A stretch of 64,000 bases of DNA from Whalleya microplaca (Eukaryota > Ascomycota > Sordariomycetes > Xylariales > Xylariaceae). This document shows positions 1-11,390 of this stretch, in pieces. The first letter of the stretch is position 1, and each line of letters starts with the position of its first letter. The stretch is from the NCBI GenBank assembly GCA_022497155.1, contig MU385713.1:558001-622000 (forward strand), in the 5' to 3' direction. Both the position numbers and the translations under genes were made by a program. The notes under the pieces were generated by a model. It saw nothing but the letters and a program-made list of their open reading frames with translations. It was not told the DNA's origin and searched no databases.

Positions 1-962
1 GATCAGGTGAGGTGTGAGGTGAGGTTGTGCTGCTATCAGGTATGTAGTGATTGATTATGATTAGTCAGATATCCGGCAATGTCAAGCAGTCAGGCACTGT
101 GGCAGGTAAAGCAGGACACTTGTAGGAATGTTTGGCGAGCAGCTGCTTTGATTCAATGGTCTGGCTAGAAGCACTTTCTAGGATACCAATCCTACACCGC
201 AGAAGTTTCCAAGGACCTTTTGATTCGTTCTCATTAATAAGCATCAGTAATGTCGAGAAAGCCAGCATGGTAATCAAGCTCCAACGGAAAAAGGAAAGTT
301 ACCTAGGATTGCGCTAATGGACTAAATACACAAACAACGCTTTCAACCTAATGTTAGGTTACGGCTTGCAGATCCCCCTGTTCATCGTATTGGCATACAG
401 CTGCGGAGAGAAATCTGATTGTGATTCATAAGGCGGCGGTATTCTTGCAGCATTAGGACCTGTAGGAAAGGGAGGTGGCCCCAACAGTCTCTGACGTGTG
501 TGGATGACTGGACATGGAGCTACCCAGACAGGTGGAGTCAACAAAACGCCGCACACTTTCACCAAAACACTACGTATTAATTAATTCATATCAATTCTAA
601 TGTATATGAAATAAGATATTAAAAATTGCTTCATTAATCTTAAGAGTGTATAATTGCTGGTTATAATTTTTTGCATTTTATCCAAGTAACTCTTCAGCTT
701 ATAAGTGTTATGTATTATATATTGGCGTTTGGCCCGTATGCGAGCTTTTGCTGACTCCACCTGCCAGACTACCCAGCCACAGTTCGGGAAGAGCTGTTGC
801 GCCACCGTTGCGGCAGATGTGGGTATCATCAGGAACATGATGTGGCTTGGGCTTCTGGTCTGTTCTGTACTAAGCTTAGAAACTGGACACGAAGCAAAAA
901 TTCCTTTCCTTCTCTTCACCTACCTCCCAGTCCTTCCCATTCACCGAGCTCGCTCAATTTCC

Positions 963-976
963 ATTGGTTGACCAAT
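963..976. promoter_or_regulatory. Palindromic double CCAAT box
   Basis: ATTGGT-TG-ACCAAT is a perfect inverted repeat with 6-bp arms and a 2-bp spacer. It holds two CCAAT boxes in opposite orientation, about 190 bp upstream of the Derlin start codon. CCAAT is the site of the fungal HAP/CBF complex. A role here is inferred from position only. Confidence 0.5.
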
Positions 977-1059
977 ATGCTCACGGCAGCGCAGTTGTCT
1001 GCCTGCTTGCTAATTGTGCCACTACCACCTTGAGGCTAACGTGTCTTCGACCTGCTATT

Positions 1060-1064
1060 CCAAT
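1060..1064 (+). promoter_or_regulatory. CCAAT box
   Basis: A third CCAAT lies about 100 bp before the Derlin start codon, within a pyrimidine-rich stretch. It is a plausible promoter element, called on motif and position alone. Confidence 0.35.
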
Positions 1065-1162
1065 CTTCCATTTCCTGGGCTTCCTCTTGGAGCCATCATT
1101 GATTCTCTGCTTCTCTTGATATCCTTGTATCGTTAGACGGATAGTCACACAACGTCGCAAAC

Positions 1163-2428
1163 ATGTCGGACATCGCGAGTGTATACATGAGCACCCCTCC
1201 TATCGCGAGGTAAGCTTTGGTCAGCTCTACTTGACTGCCAGCCGCGTCTTGCTAACGGCACCTTCACAGGACGGTGGCGACCACCATATTCCTCTGCTCT
1301 GTGGGCGTCTACACGGGCATGTTGTCGGGCGGACCCTTTATCTTCCACTGCTCGCTCCTCTTCAAATTCCCGCCCGCGGTACATCGACTCGTGACGAGCT
1401 TCCTGTTGACGGGACCGGGCATGGGCGTTCTACTTGATACCTATTTCGGTATGTGCATTGCAGTTGGTATGGCCAGGACATATACTAATGTCAAGCTCTA
1501 GTCTTCACATATCTGAGTCAGCTTGAGAAAAGCAACTCCAAATTTACCAGGAAAGAGGACCTTATATGGTATCTAATGTTTGTGGGCAGCGTCATAATTG
1601 TAGGTGCTATATCCGCTTCGGCATTCCGACGACACTCCCTCCAACCTTTCCTTACGTTTTCATATTCCCCTTCTCGCAGCCTTCCCCTTCAAAGTACCTC
1701 ATATATCTGCCCGCATGGTGATGATCCTACGGCTATCGCGGTTCCTGGAAATGAGGAAGATTACCCCTGCACTGTTGGCTGGCCCGTTTATTCGCATACC
1801 TCATTAGGGCCAGTCCGGAGTGTGGGCACGGTGGGATGTCTTAATGGATGACTCGAGCGAAGTCTCCGGACTTGTTTGCTCGGGTGGTTTCTAGCGCCCT
1901 ACATAATTATCTTTCTGTCTTGGTTTCTTTCGTCTTCGCCAACCCTCTGTTTTTCCATTGAATATAGAGGAGCGTACTTACTAACCAAGTCATCAGACCT
2001 TGAACTCAGTCTTCACAGGTGCCTACATGTACATGCAGGCCCTGCTCATCGCGATGTGCTACACAGCCACGCAGGACCAGAGAGGGATGAACGCGCACTT
2101 CTATGTGATCACCATCCCCGCCCAGCTGATGCCGTACTGCCTGCTTCTAGTGCAGCTGCTCTTCCCCGGCGGCTGGGAAGCAATCAAGATCGGGATTACT
2201 GGGCTTGTGGCAGCCCATCTACACGATTTCCTCACCCGGATATACCCGGAGTTTGGAAATGGCCCCAACCTCATTCCCACCCCCGGGTTCGTCTCGTGGA
2301 TCCTGGGGACGCCGAGGATTCATAGAACCGCGTATGGCACTGCGTATGTGCCTCCGAGAGAAGGAAGCAGTCGTGGACCTCTGCCCGACTCCTGGAGGAG
2401 TAAGGGCCCTGGGCGGCGTCTGGGTTGA
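1163..2428 (+). CDS. Derlin (Der1-like) ER-associated degradation membrane protein
   Basis: Derlins are rhomboid pseudoproteases of the ER membrane that help move misfolded proteins to the cytosol for degradation. I read four exons: 1163-1209, 1270-1448, 1502-1599 and 1997-2428. They join in frame to 251 residues, the usual Derlin length. Family features seen: an N-terminus close to MADIASWY, LLFKFPPAVHRLVTSFLLTGP in the first lumenal loop region, LDTYFVFTYLSQLE, the basic-acidic RKEDLIWYL, TATQDQRGM, the IPAQLMPYCLLL helix, and AAHLHDFLTRIYPEFG. The first ATG gives the expected start. Oddities: the normally conserved Trp-Arg pair reads His-Arg, and the last glycine of the usual Gx3G pair reads Ala. 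The third intron, 397 nt, is long for a fungus; its acceptor at 1996 was chosen because it restores the family sequence, and a small missed exon is possible. The gene converges on the - strand gene ending at 2810. Confidence 0.88.
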
Positions 2429-2809
2429 GGTCGCGAATGTCGGTCATTAGTTTATCACAAGTAGCAATGAATTTAACATCCAATTAAGCAATTTTGCCTG
2501 TTCGATTCTTGTTCGCTATCCCATCATCATATCGGAAACGACTGAGTATATCGGTACCTAATCCGGTCCCAGTCCTATGTACCGCATCCATGCCGTGCCG
2601 TGCCTAATTGTATGTCTCATAAAGTGTAAACGTACATGTACCCAATCCAACCGAACCTAAACTCCGGCAGAGAGCCCGCTTGTCGGGAATATATAACCTA
2701 CCATCCTTCTTCCAATACGCCATTAAAATGCCATTCAAGTATCCAGTACAAGTAGGTCTAGCCCAGTTCAGTCCCATCCTACATCCGACCTATTGGTCGA
2801 TCTATCTAT
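2429..2809. other. Convergent 3' intergenic region
   Basis: This 381-bp gap separates the ends of two convergent genes and must contain both 3' untranslated regions. It shows no coding frame or repeat. Confidence 0.5.
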
Positions 2810-4690
2810 CTAGCCATACAGAGAGCTCTTCCCGGTCTTCATCTCCACCTCGTGCGTGAACGCCCAGGGCCGCCGGTCCACGGCCGTCTGCTCGACGATA
2901 TTCGTCGACGTGGTCGCGGATAACGGCGACCGATGACCCTCGAACGCGTTGTCCACGAACCGCGCGTCGTGGTCGACTAGCGGCTTGCTGATCTCGATGC
3001 CGAACGGCTGTTGCCGCTGCGAGCCCGAGGGCGTATCGATGGGTGTCGCGCCCTCGACCTTGATCTGTGGCGGTGCGTATTTCTTCGGGACGCGGAGGCG
3101 TGGGATAGAGGGGAGGACTAGGGTGGGGACTTTAGGCATCCGTGGAGGAGGCGGAGGCGGTGGTGGTAAGGTGACTTGTGGTTGTGTCTGTGGCTGTGGG
3201 CGCATAGACGACCGGTACGGGTTTCGGTCTGGTGAGGGCCCACGGTTCGGTGATGGGCCCCGCCCTGTTATCGTCAAAGAGGAGTTCCGGCTGCGTGATG
3301 GCTCTGGATTCGGAGATGGTCCCCGCGTAAGCGAGTCTCGGATCGTAGCTGCGGGTGGAGGACCCGGCGGTGGCGGCGGTAGTAGACCAATAGTACTGCC
3401 ATCATTCGCAGTGCTTAGGTAAGCTTGCAAGGCGTACGAGCCCGGCTCGTTGGTCCTGGGCTTCGGCGGTTGCGTCGATGCGTCTCGAGAGGCCTGTCGA
3501 CTGTGTGTCGGTTGAATATATGCGGGATGTGTGGGCAAGGCGCCGTGTGTTCCAGATGGAGGGTTATGTGAATCGAAGACGTAATTTGCCCGGCGTATCT
3601 GCATCTCTTTCTCTAACTGGTCGTAGTACTCAGCGTTGTTAGTACGTGCATGCTGGGTCCGCAGTTCATAGTCGCTCATCAGTACGGTCGATTTCTGCTC
3701 CATGGAAGAGAAACCACCCCCGTGTAATGGGGAAATAGACCTGTTTCCGCTGCGTGGATCGTAGCTACAGCCGAGTGTGTCACCGTACAAGCGTTTCTGC
3801 TTGCGGTGATAGACCCAGAACAGACCGGTGCCACCAAAAAATAAGAGTGCGGCGCCCACTGCGATGCCCACGATGGCTCCGGTTGTCATACCCGTCGAAT
3901 CATCGTTATCGTTAGAAGTCTCGTTAACCGGCGGGTCCGTGATGTTCACAAGAGTATCCGTGAAGAGTGTGCCGCTGAGGCCTAGAAGAGTGCCTGGTGC
4001 TGGTTTCTGTTTGCAGCCTGCTTTGAGGGCAGTAATGACTAAAACAGCGTTAGTCATTCTAACCTTACGGAGGAACAAGCAACGAGAGATTCACAGTTGG
4101 ACATATAGGCTTGATTGGTGCTACTAGAGAAGCACTGAAGACAAGAATCCACCGTGGGGCCAGAGAATATGCCACCACCCGCAGTGCAGTATTCATATTG
4201 ATCACCACTGGAGTCCAAGTTTCCTGCCTCGAGAGCTGTCTTCAGCGGCTCACATGCGAAGTCAATGTCACAAGGTGATGAGATGCCCTTCGACGACGCA
4301 TTCGGGAAACCATACACGCAGACGTCTACTGCATAGCGCACATTGTCTAGAGTCTTGGGTTAGCAGAGTCCGGAACCTAGTTGGAGCATATATCCTACAG
4401 AGAAACCATAAAGCATCATTCTCACTCCCACTCGTCGCGTTGCTCTTTTGCAAGCAATTAATGCAGTTTTTGTACTTGATGCCAGTACCATCTGTATCAT
4501 ATCCATCGTCGTCGCATATTATGTCTGACGGACTCGTGTTCGACGATCTGGGATCTAGAGGATCTGATTCTGGGTTGTCGAGGCATACAGCAGCGCAGGT
4601 CGACCCCGGTGTTACTTGAAGCGCAAAGGCATGATACCGAAGCAGGAGGACACTGAACAGAAGAGCAATGATAGACATCGTGATGCCCAT
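2810..4690 (-). CDS. Single-pass, Cys-rich cell-surface protein with proline-rich cytoplasmic tail
   Basis: Three exons on the - strand, 4690-4399, 4346-4095 and 4038-2810, join in frame to 590 residues (introns 4347-4398 and 4039-4094). Residues 1-24 form a signal peptide (SIIALLFSVLLL core, then AFA). An ectodomain of about 200 residues follows, rich in cysteine (CAAVC, CINC and CLQC pairs) with several N-glycosylation sequons. One transmembrane helix lies near residues 233-256 (GAIVGIAVGAALLFF) with a basic HRKQKR stop-transfer. The tail of about 330 residues is rich in Pro, Ser and Arg, with PPPPPGPPP and an eight-proline run followed by RMPKVP. This layout is widespread in fungal hypothetical proteins. 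A wall-sensor or adaptor role is possible, but no catalytic domain is visible and I give no function. The second intron was placed to keep a conserved-looking ALKAGC segment; another splice is possible. I chose the first ATG; an in-frame TTG precedes it directly. Confidence 0.8.
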
Positions 4691-4703
4691 CAAAGGAAAG
4701 TGT

Positions 4704-4731
4704 GAAGAGGAACGAGGAGGAGGAGGAGAGG
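4704..4731 (-). promoter_or_regulatory. CT-rich leader tract of the surface-protein gene
   Basis: Directly upstream of the start codon the - strand is nearly pure pyrimidine, with four CTC/CCT units. CT-rich tracts just before the start are common in fungal core promoters. Confidence 0.35.
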
Positions 4732-7558
4732 TATTACAACGCTATCTAAGGCACTTAACCATTGCAGACGCGAAAATACCACCGTAAACAATAATACAGG
4801 TGATTATTGTAGACAAGTCCAATGACAGAAGAACTCCATCAAGGGAGAAGCCAAGAGCAAGACTAAACTTAAAAGCATACCTACGTCTGAGGAGTCGACA
4901 TCTATATGTCAGTCCTGCATGCAGTCATGACATCGAAAACCAGGTATATTGTAAGCCAGGCGGCTCAAGATACTCACTTGCCTAACTAGAAATATTGGTT
5001 ATGTCCTAAGAAAAGCCTTCGAGTGGAGATTGCATATTAGAATTCTCAGAATAGGAACGGGTATCGTTGGCCTCAGTTAACGGCCTGGCCTTGACCAATA
5101 ACACACGCCGAAACCAAGGGAAGCCTCACGCGGTTCAGATATACTCGGCTGGGGAGCTCAAGCTAACTGCAGGTTTACTGCAAGTCTGGCCTGAGCAAGA
5201 GTGCGACATTTCAACACGATCCAATGACGTGCAAGATAGTTGCCGACGAGCAACGCCCAGTTTCCTAGCTGGGGACCTGAATTGATTCCTGATTGGTGAG
5301 TTGATCGATGTCCTACAGGGTCCTTCTGGAACCGCCCAGGCAGCCAGGTTTAAGGACCTGGAGCAGCCAAGATGGAAAAACGAAGTACCAGCCAACCATC
5401 CAACCATGTAACTGGCCTTGCAGACGCCGGCCGGCTCGGGCGACCACCGCGGTTCCCACCAAAGGAAACGTGAGGCCAATAACGATATGTCAAATCTAGC
5501 GAGCCAGCCAGCTAGAGTCCTGAATCAATAAAAGTTGTGTTCGAGAAACAAGTCAGCGCCGACAAGCTTTTACCCAAATGCTAGTAAGAGCAGATCCCAT
5601 CTTCTGTGGGGTTGCGGAGGTGGCAGTGGACTAAAATGCCTTGCTTATTGCCTTGACCACTCTGTGGCCTCTACTGTGAAGCAACAGGGATAAATAGGCG
5701 AGTCGAATCAGGCATCGTAGACATGCGCCCAGACATTCGGGTTCATTCCTGATGCCATTAAGTCCCTGTGTTACTTGTTTCTTGCAGCTTCAAGTGAACT
5801 GAAAATTACTATCTTTCGCTAAAAGCCAACAAAAGAGGTTTTGCGCGCGTCTGACCGCTTAGGGTAGGATTGTCATCTCGCGATGGGTGCCCGTTGCCGC
5901 GTTGCGCGGTAATTAGCAAGAAGCGAGCCGGTCCGTGACCTACTAAGTAGTAGACCCATTTATAGCAAGCAGTGTGATAGTGACTGCGGCTGCATTGCAT
6001 TTGAACGGAATGTAACTTGACTTACGCCTAGAAAACTAATGGGTTGAAGAAGTATGTAGGACAGTATGTAGGCAAAAATTTTCAGATGTATGTTAATGGC
6101 TGGGTCGGCACTGACTCTAGATGGTCCGGGAATACTTCCCACAGTTTGACTAATCGTACCTGCGATTCACATCTTTTCTATTATACTGTGTAGTACCACC
6201 GTAGCCCATATGCCGCTGCCAAACGCAACAAGCTCTTGAGTCTAAAGATGCCTGGGGTTGACAGGGGACACCTGCTGTCTTTGTCTAATTACTGTGGTAA
6301 GCATGACTACGTAGATTAGATATGTTACCTTGTCTTATTTAAAGCAACAACTTCCCATAGATCCCATTACTTATCCTCTTAGTATCGGTACCACATTCCA
6401 ATTGGACCTTTTGACAACACAATGGTTGAGACTGCGATATCTAGTTGACTTCTTTTGATTACCTTGAAAGTTTTCTATATTTCATTCTGATTGACACTGC
6501 GACATTTCTGCCGAACTCCGAAATTCGGCACATAAGACTTGCCTGTGACCACGTGCCTGCAGCAAGGCGTATTCCGATACCTCCGTAGGGCAAGACATGA
6601 CGACGTCCCGAGACATTGATGCCAATCTAACTCTCCTCCAGAATCAAAAGTAACTCATGATAAAGAATTGAAGAGTCGTTGTGTATCTAGATTACGCAAC
6701 GAGGCTAACGTACAAGTTACAAGCGTGCAAGCCCTGAATCGACTGCGCTTGATGTTGTGATAGTAACAATATACTACGTGAGACGAATAATCGTCCCATT
6801 AAACCGATGTCTCGATTGACGAGTGACGAGTGACGACTAGGTTATCCTTTGCCCACATAGGTGTTTCTCGCGCAGTCGTACATGTCACAGAGCTATATAA
6901 TTGATGGCCACTGAAACTCGCACATCTGTTTATGTCTCGAGCACATATGTTGAATGAGACTTGGAAATCTAAAGAGATATCGTGCCCCAGTCTCCTTATA
7001 AAATCTGCAAGTCATGCTTCCATGCTATACAAGGAGCAGCGAACTCCCCTCTTGGCATTGTTTACATAGTATTCCTACTTACCACACAGCGAGATTCAGC
7101 AGCTTTTAATCTATGTGCAACTCGAACCATTCCAAGGAAACATCTCAATATATATAGCTGATGGAAAACTCCGGTATGTCGGTTTCTGAGGTAGAACAAA
7201 GGCGAAGAATAATGGCGCTAGTGCAGGATACCATATCACGGGTGGGCAAACAAAACAGGAACCCTGTGAATAATATATGATCGAGGTAGATCAAGTCCCA
7301 CCTGCCAGCCTGCATACTAGCCCTGCCGTTGCTAGATTATGTAACTTCCCGCGAGATATAGTAAAAAGGCTCCAACTTGTGCTCACTAATGAAGTTTGTC
7401 GATCTTTCTTTGGTATCGTCTCCAAGTATAGTCGAGATTACGGGTCGGTGCATTCGTAAGTTTTTCGGGAACAGACATTTGCTGCCGTCAACATGAACGG
7501 GGCAAACAAATGGCCAGGCTTCGAACAAGAAGCCGCCTCGCGTGAGCGTCGCGATTAA

Positions 7559-7566
7559 TATAAAAG
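7559..7566 (+). promoter_or_regulatory. TATA box of secreted-protein gene
   Basis: TATAAAAG lies 97 bp before the ATG at 7663, a typical fungal distance. Called on motif and position. Confidence 0.45.
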
Positions 7567-7662
7567 AAGGCGGAGGATCTCGACTATTCGTGGACTTTCC
7601 AGCCACCATCAGCAGCCTGCATTCAAATAATTATTATTACTGGCCAAGCTTGAGCTTTCAAG

Positions 7663-8611
7663 ATGCATCTATCCATTATCATCATCTCAACCTTGTTGTA
7701 TGGCCTTGGAGCCTTGGCGGCAGACCCGATCGCCACATGGGTCGTCTCCAATGTCCACAGGTATCGATCCAGGGAAGACGCCACCTGCCACTGGAACCTC
7801 CGCATCGACCAGCAGCAGGGGGGCCAGGTGTCCGAGTCCGAGGTCTGCGACTTCGAGTACACCGCCCCCGAGGGACAGGCCTGTGACGCGGTCTCGTTCT
7901 CCAGTATCCCCTGCTCTCAGACGTCGAAGTTCAAGATCAACGGAGGCAGCAACAGCATGGGGTTCATCGTCCTGACCTTCGTTAACGAGGCGTCGAATGC
8001 CCTGGCGTGGTTCGGTTTCAAGAACGACGACCTCGACCGTGGCATCGACATCCCGAGCCAGGCCAATGAGGCATACCCGCAAACTCGGCGACGGTCGGTG
8101 CCGGTGATTAGGGATGATTCCCAGGACCTGGTAGCAAATTCGACACAGTGGGGAATTCAGGATCTCATGCGAGGTATGTATATGAGATAAGAGCTTCCTC
8201 GGAGTCCCCAGATGCTAATACTATTCTCCGATAGCCGTCGACAGCCAAAGCAACACCATCAATCTGGCTTTTAGTGTCACTAGTGCTGATTTCAAGACTG
8301 CTGTTCCATGCCGCCTGGTGGTGGATGTTCCTCAGGGCGTTGACCCACAGACGTACGAATGGTACGCCCAGAGGTGTCAAGGTTCAGATTTCACTGCTTC
8401 ATGGGGATACACGAATTCGAGGGATGCAGGAATCATGACTATTGTCTCGTGAGTGTGATCCATAATATCGTTATGAGCTTCGTTTCTGACTCGAGCACCT
8501 GGTAGACCGGCCAAGGACAAGAACAGCTTCTTTGGATGGAATGACATCAGCAAGAACTCGATATTGGGTGATGCAGGTCCCAACCCTGCCGTACCTTGTG
8601 ACTGTCGTTGA
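7663..8611 (+). CDS. Secreted two-domain protein, candidate effector
   Basis: Three exons, 7663-8173, 8235-8448 and 8506-8611, join in frame to 276 residues. Splice sites are canonical (GTATGT..TAG and GTGAGT..TAG). Residues 1-20 are a clear signal peptide (LSIIIISTLLYGLGALAA). There is no membrane segment or anchor. The mature protein has two halves that look alike: each has a Cys before a short beta-like stretch, then P-x-G, another Cys, an I-V/M-T strand and a closing FGF/FGW-N/K-D. The linker near residues 140-146 contains RRRS, a possible Kex2-type site, so two peptides might be released. Cys pairs include a C-terminal CDC. The halves resemble small beta-sandwich secreted proteins such as the Alt a 1-like group, but I cannot confirm a family. 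It lies about 0.8 kb from a RIP-degraded AT-rich block, a setting where effectors are often found. That role is inference. Confidence 0.78.
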
Positions 8612-9011
8612 TGTAACGAGTACGAACGCCTCGAGCCCAGGGCGAGGGGTAACCTTGAGATGTCTAAGGTAGCACAGCAGGAATGCAGTAATCATGATGA
8701 AGAGGGTGAAGCAATTATTCGATTCTTAAAAGGGGCATGGCTACATAGTAGCGGTAATATTAGTAAAGACTTCGATTAGAGCAAGAGACGGGGTATTACT
8801 TTCTTAGATATCAGCCATTCATTTGGTAATATGGACAATCTTTTTTTACATTCACGCGTTTCATTGTTTCTAAGAATAAGAATGCTGGCGCTTGTTTCAC
8901 CAATAACTGTTTGCAAATTTTTGGGTGTAAGTAACACGAGATGAAAATTGGACGAGATGATACAAGGCAATGCGGTGTGCTATGCAGAGATGGATCTGTG
9001 TGCTTCGAAAC

Positions 9012-9360
9012 ACTGCCTATGATTCTTGTAGAACGGGCTTGTACGGCGACATTGTCAACTAAGCTCAGCCCAAGCTTGTCAGCGAATCCGATTAACGACT
9101 GTTCCCCGGTGATCAGAATCCCGCTGATGGGCGGCAGTTCAGGGGCCACTAGAAATACATATAGATTGGAGGTGGTGGCTGAATTGATGCCGAGTAACAC
9201 TTGAAAGGGTTTGATAGGTTAGACGATTCAGCCTCCTCCGTACCTGGCTGTAGCTCAACATTGCCCGCGATCCAATTTTAGCGCTCATAGGCGCGAGAAG
9301 TAGGCCCCCAATTGACGTCGAAGAGAAGTTGAGTGTATAGAATGTGGCTGAAAACCAACT
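9012..9360 (-). pseudogene. Decayed fragment, possibly of an MFS transporter
   Basis: Two - strand segments look coding. The first includes GGLLLAPMSAKIGSR, which resembles the loop 2-3 motif of major facilitator transporters (G-x-L..P.S...G.R). The second starts with GINSATTSNLYVFLVA and ISGILITG, like the next two helices. A donor (GTACGG) follows the first segment, but its phase does not match any acceptor before the second, so the frame is broken. No start, upstream helices or C-terminal half are present: the 5' side runs into AT-rich repeats and the 3' side into stops. The family call is tentative; it could be a fragment of another membrane protein. Confidence 0.35.
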
Positions 9361-9439
9361 TATGTTAGAATATAGGAGGTTAGGCGACCCATATGCTATA
9401 CTATAATAATATACATCTCCCAGATGCTTTAGATACATT

Positions 9440-10640
9440 TAGACTTAGACTTTATAATAATTAACGGGTATTTATCTTATATCTTTAATAAGTTATAAGC
9501 CCGGAGCGTTTATAATATATTTTTGCAAAACATTAATAATCGACTTTTAGGTATAACTATAAGCTATTTGCTAAACGCACCTCCCTAACTTTTAATTATT
9601 AATAACTATAAAACTTATAGATAATAAAAGCTTTTTAAAATAAATATTATAATAAAACTAAAAAGGCTTTTCGGTAAAGGGGCTTACCTTATTATAAATC
9701 GGTTACCGAAAATTTCGATAGCTAGTTAGCTATTAAAATAGTTAGACTTATAAAAATCCACTAAAAACCCCGCTAAAAAAAGTCCTAAAATATCTGCTAC
9801 CTAAATTTTCTCCCCTCTAACCTCTTTATTTTGCCACAAAATAAAACTAAATACTACTAATAAAATAGCATTAAATATTAAATATAACCTTAAAGATCGA
9901 AATTCTATTCTTCTTTTTTAAAATATCAGATTTCTTAACGAAAACCTTTTTTTATACTTCTTATAAAAATTATCTACTAATAATTTAACTAAAATTTTCT
10001 TAAAATCTTTTAGTAATAACGAATACTTTCCGCCTTTATTACTATTACTAGCATTTCTCTATCCTAAAAATAGGGATTTATTACTTTGAGATATCTTTAT
10101 TACGCTTTCGACTATTAGTAACGAAAACTTTTTTAGCCTTAAAATTACTACATTTTCTTAATTACTGTTACTATTAATTAATAAAACCGCTACCGAACCT
10201 TTTATAATATTCCCTAAACCCGCTATAAAACGCCTTATAATATTTACTAATTTAATTACTATAAGTTGAAAACGAAAGTTATTTTTTATTTAATTCGATT
10301 CCGACTTTAAATCTTAGATTACGATTAAGCGTTTTTTTCGAAAGCAAATCTAACGATTTTAAAACTCCAAAAATATCGACGGCCGGATTAATTATAAAAG
10401 ACCTTAAGTAGGTAATTAAACTTAATAACCCCCTATAGTAAATATAATAAAGCCGGAATATAAAAAAGAAACTAGGCTTTATAAATTATAGCAGGATACT
10501 TTCCGAGGAAATAGCTACTAAAGCTTTAGAGTAGCGAGATAGCGAAAACTTAAAAAACTAGCTAACTTGTTTTAAAAAATGGCAAAATAAAGCAGATATA
10601 GCTTATACTACTATCCGAAATCGCTTATTTCCCAACTTAT
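9440..10640. other. AT-rich, RIP-degraded sequence of unknown origin
   Basis: Composition changes sharply near 9,440. TpA is very common, CpA/TpG scarce, and CpG still present, as in RIP. I could not find terminal repeats, a transposase or reverse-transcriptase motif here. It is presumably old transposon sequence. Confidence 0.55.
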
Positions 10641-11163
10641 TGTTATGGGGCAAGGGATTACGGGTATTAACAGCAGCTTAAAAGCCACTAGAAGCCCCCT
10701 AGAGCCACGTCACAAAGTACTTCACAAGGCATTTACAAGGCACTCTATAAGGCAATTTACAGTGGATCACATACTTATATTTAGCTAACCTTTTCCTTTA
10801 TATCTCCTTTACTTTTTTATAATAAATATTATTAAATAGTTATATATAATTTTAGCAGCTATTATATATACTTATTTTTAACTTAATATTTTACTTTCGA
10901 TTTACTTTAACACTTTGTCCTAAGATATTTAGCTCCCCCGGACAGGCCTTAACTTCCTTGCCTTTTAATTAATCGAATAAAATAGTTTTTTTATACCACA
11001 CATTATAAAAGCATAAAATTCACTAGCAATAGCTATTTAAAATATATTTATTATTAAACTTACTTTATTTTTATTTAATAAATCGCACGCGGATTATTTT
11101 ATTTTATCCGATAGCTATTTATTTTTTATATAAATTAAATTAAGCTATATATTCGATCGATAG

Positions 11164-11390
11164 TGTTATAAGGCTAATGTGCTATGGCATATATATATCG
11201 CTTGTTTTTTTCTTTTACTCTTAAATAAAATATACACAGCTTAGACGGCCTTATTGCCGAGAATAAACACATCCCTCCTTTTAATTAATCGCTATTAAAA
11301 GTGACTCTTTTATTTCGTCGCCTTAATTACCTCCGATTAGCTAAGCTATAAAGTAACACCTCCTTTACCTTAATACCCTATCCTAAAACA
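11164..11390 (-). mobile_element. Solo terminal repeat, 227 bp, with ATAG target duplication
   Basis: A 227-bp sequence (TGTTATAAGG...CTAAAACA) is flanked by ATAG on both sides (11160-11163 and 11391-11394). The sister element near 13478-13482 has the uninterrupted site (CTATCGATCG, one ATAG in reverse), so insertion with a 4-bp duplication is shown directly. A second copy, also 227 bp, is at 37066. Reversed, its ends (TGTTTTAGGATA.. and ..ATAACA) match the ends of the larger terminal repeats of the host family, while the interior differs, so it is a variant terminal repeat of the same family. Confidence 0.82.

Larger units (their letters stand above)
1..1162. other. Upstream region without a convincing gene
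   Basis: Normal-composition sequence. The open frames here are short, overlap on both strands and show no recognisable motif or splice structure, so I call none of them. The right part, from about 930, is pyrimidine-rich and contains CCAAT boxes, and is the likely promoter and leader of the Derlin gene that starts at 1163. Confidence 0.5.
4694..7662. other. About 3 kb without a supported gene
   Basis: Composition stays normal, but no frame here shows a motif, signal peptide or clean exon joins. A 39-codon frame at 7161-7280 is followed, through an ATGA overlap at 7277, by a 60-codon frame to 7459. Both look weakly coding and could be a small gene or a broken one, but I cannot support a product. 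A short GACGAGT-like triple repeat lies near 6818-6836. The right end is the promoter of the secreted-protein gene. Confidence 0.45.

Noticed and set aside
581..971. Overlapping 88- to 112-codon frames on both strands
   Set aside because: They overlap each other in opposite directions, lack motifs and precede a promoter-like region; no basis to choose one.
2949..3422. 157-codon Gly-rich frame on the + strand
   Set aside because: It is the complement of the proline-rich tail of the - strand gene; glycine runs mirror proline codons.
5135..5479. 114-codon frame on the - strand
   Set aside because: No signal peptide, domain or plausible splice context, and overlapping open frames exist on the other strand.
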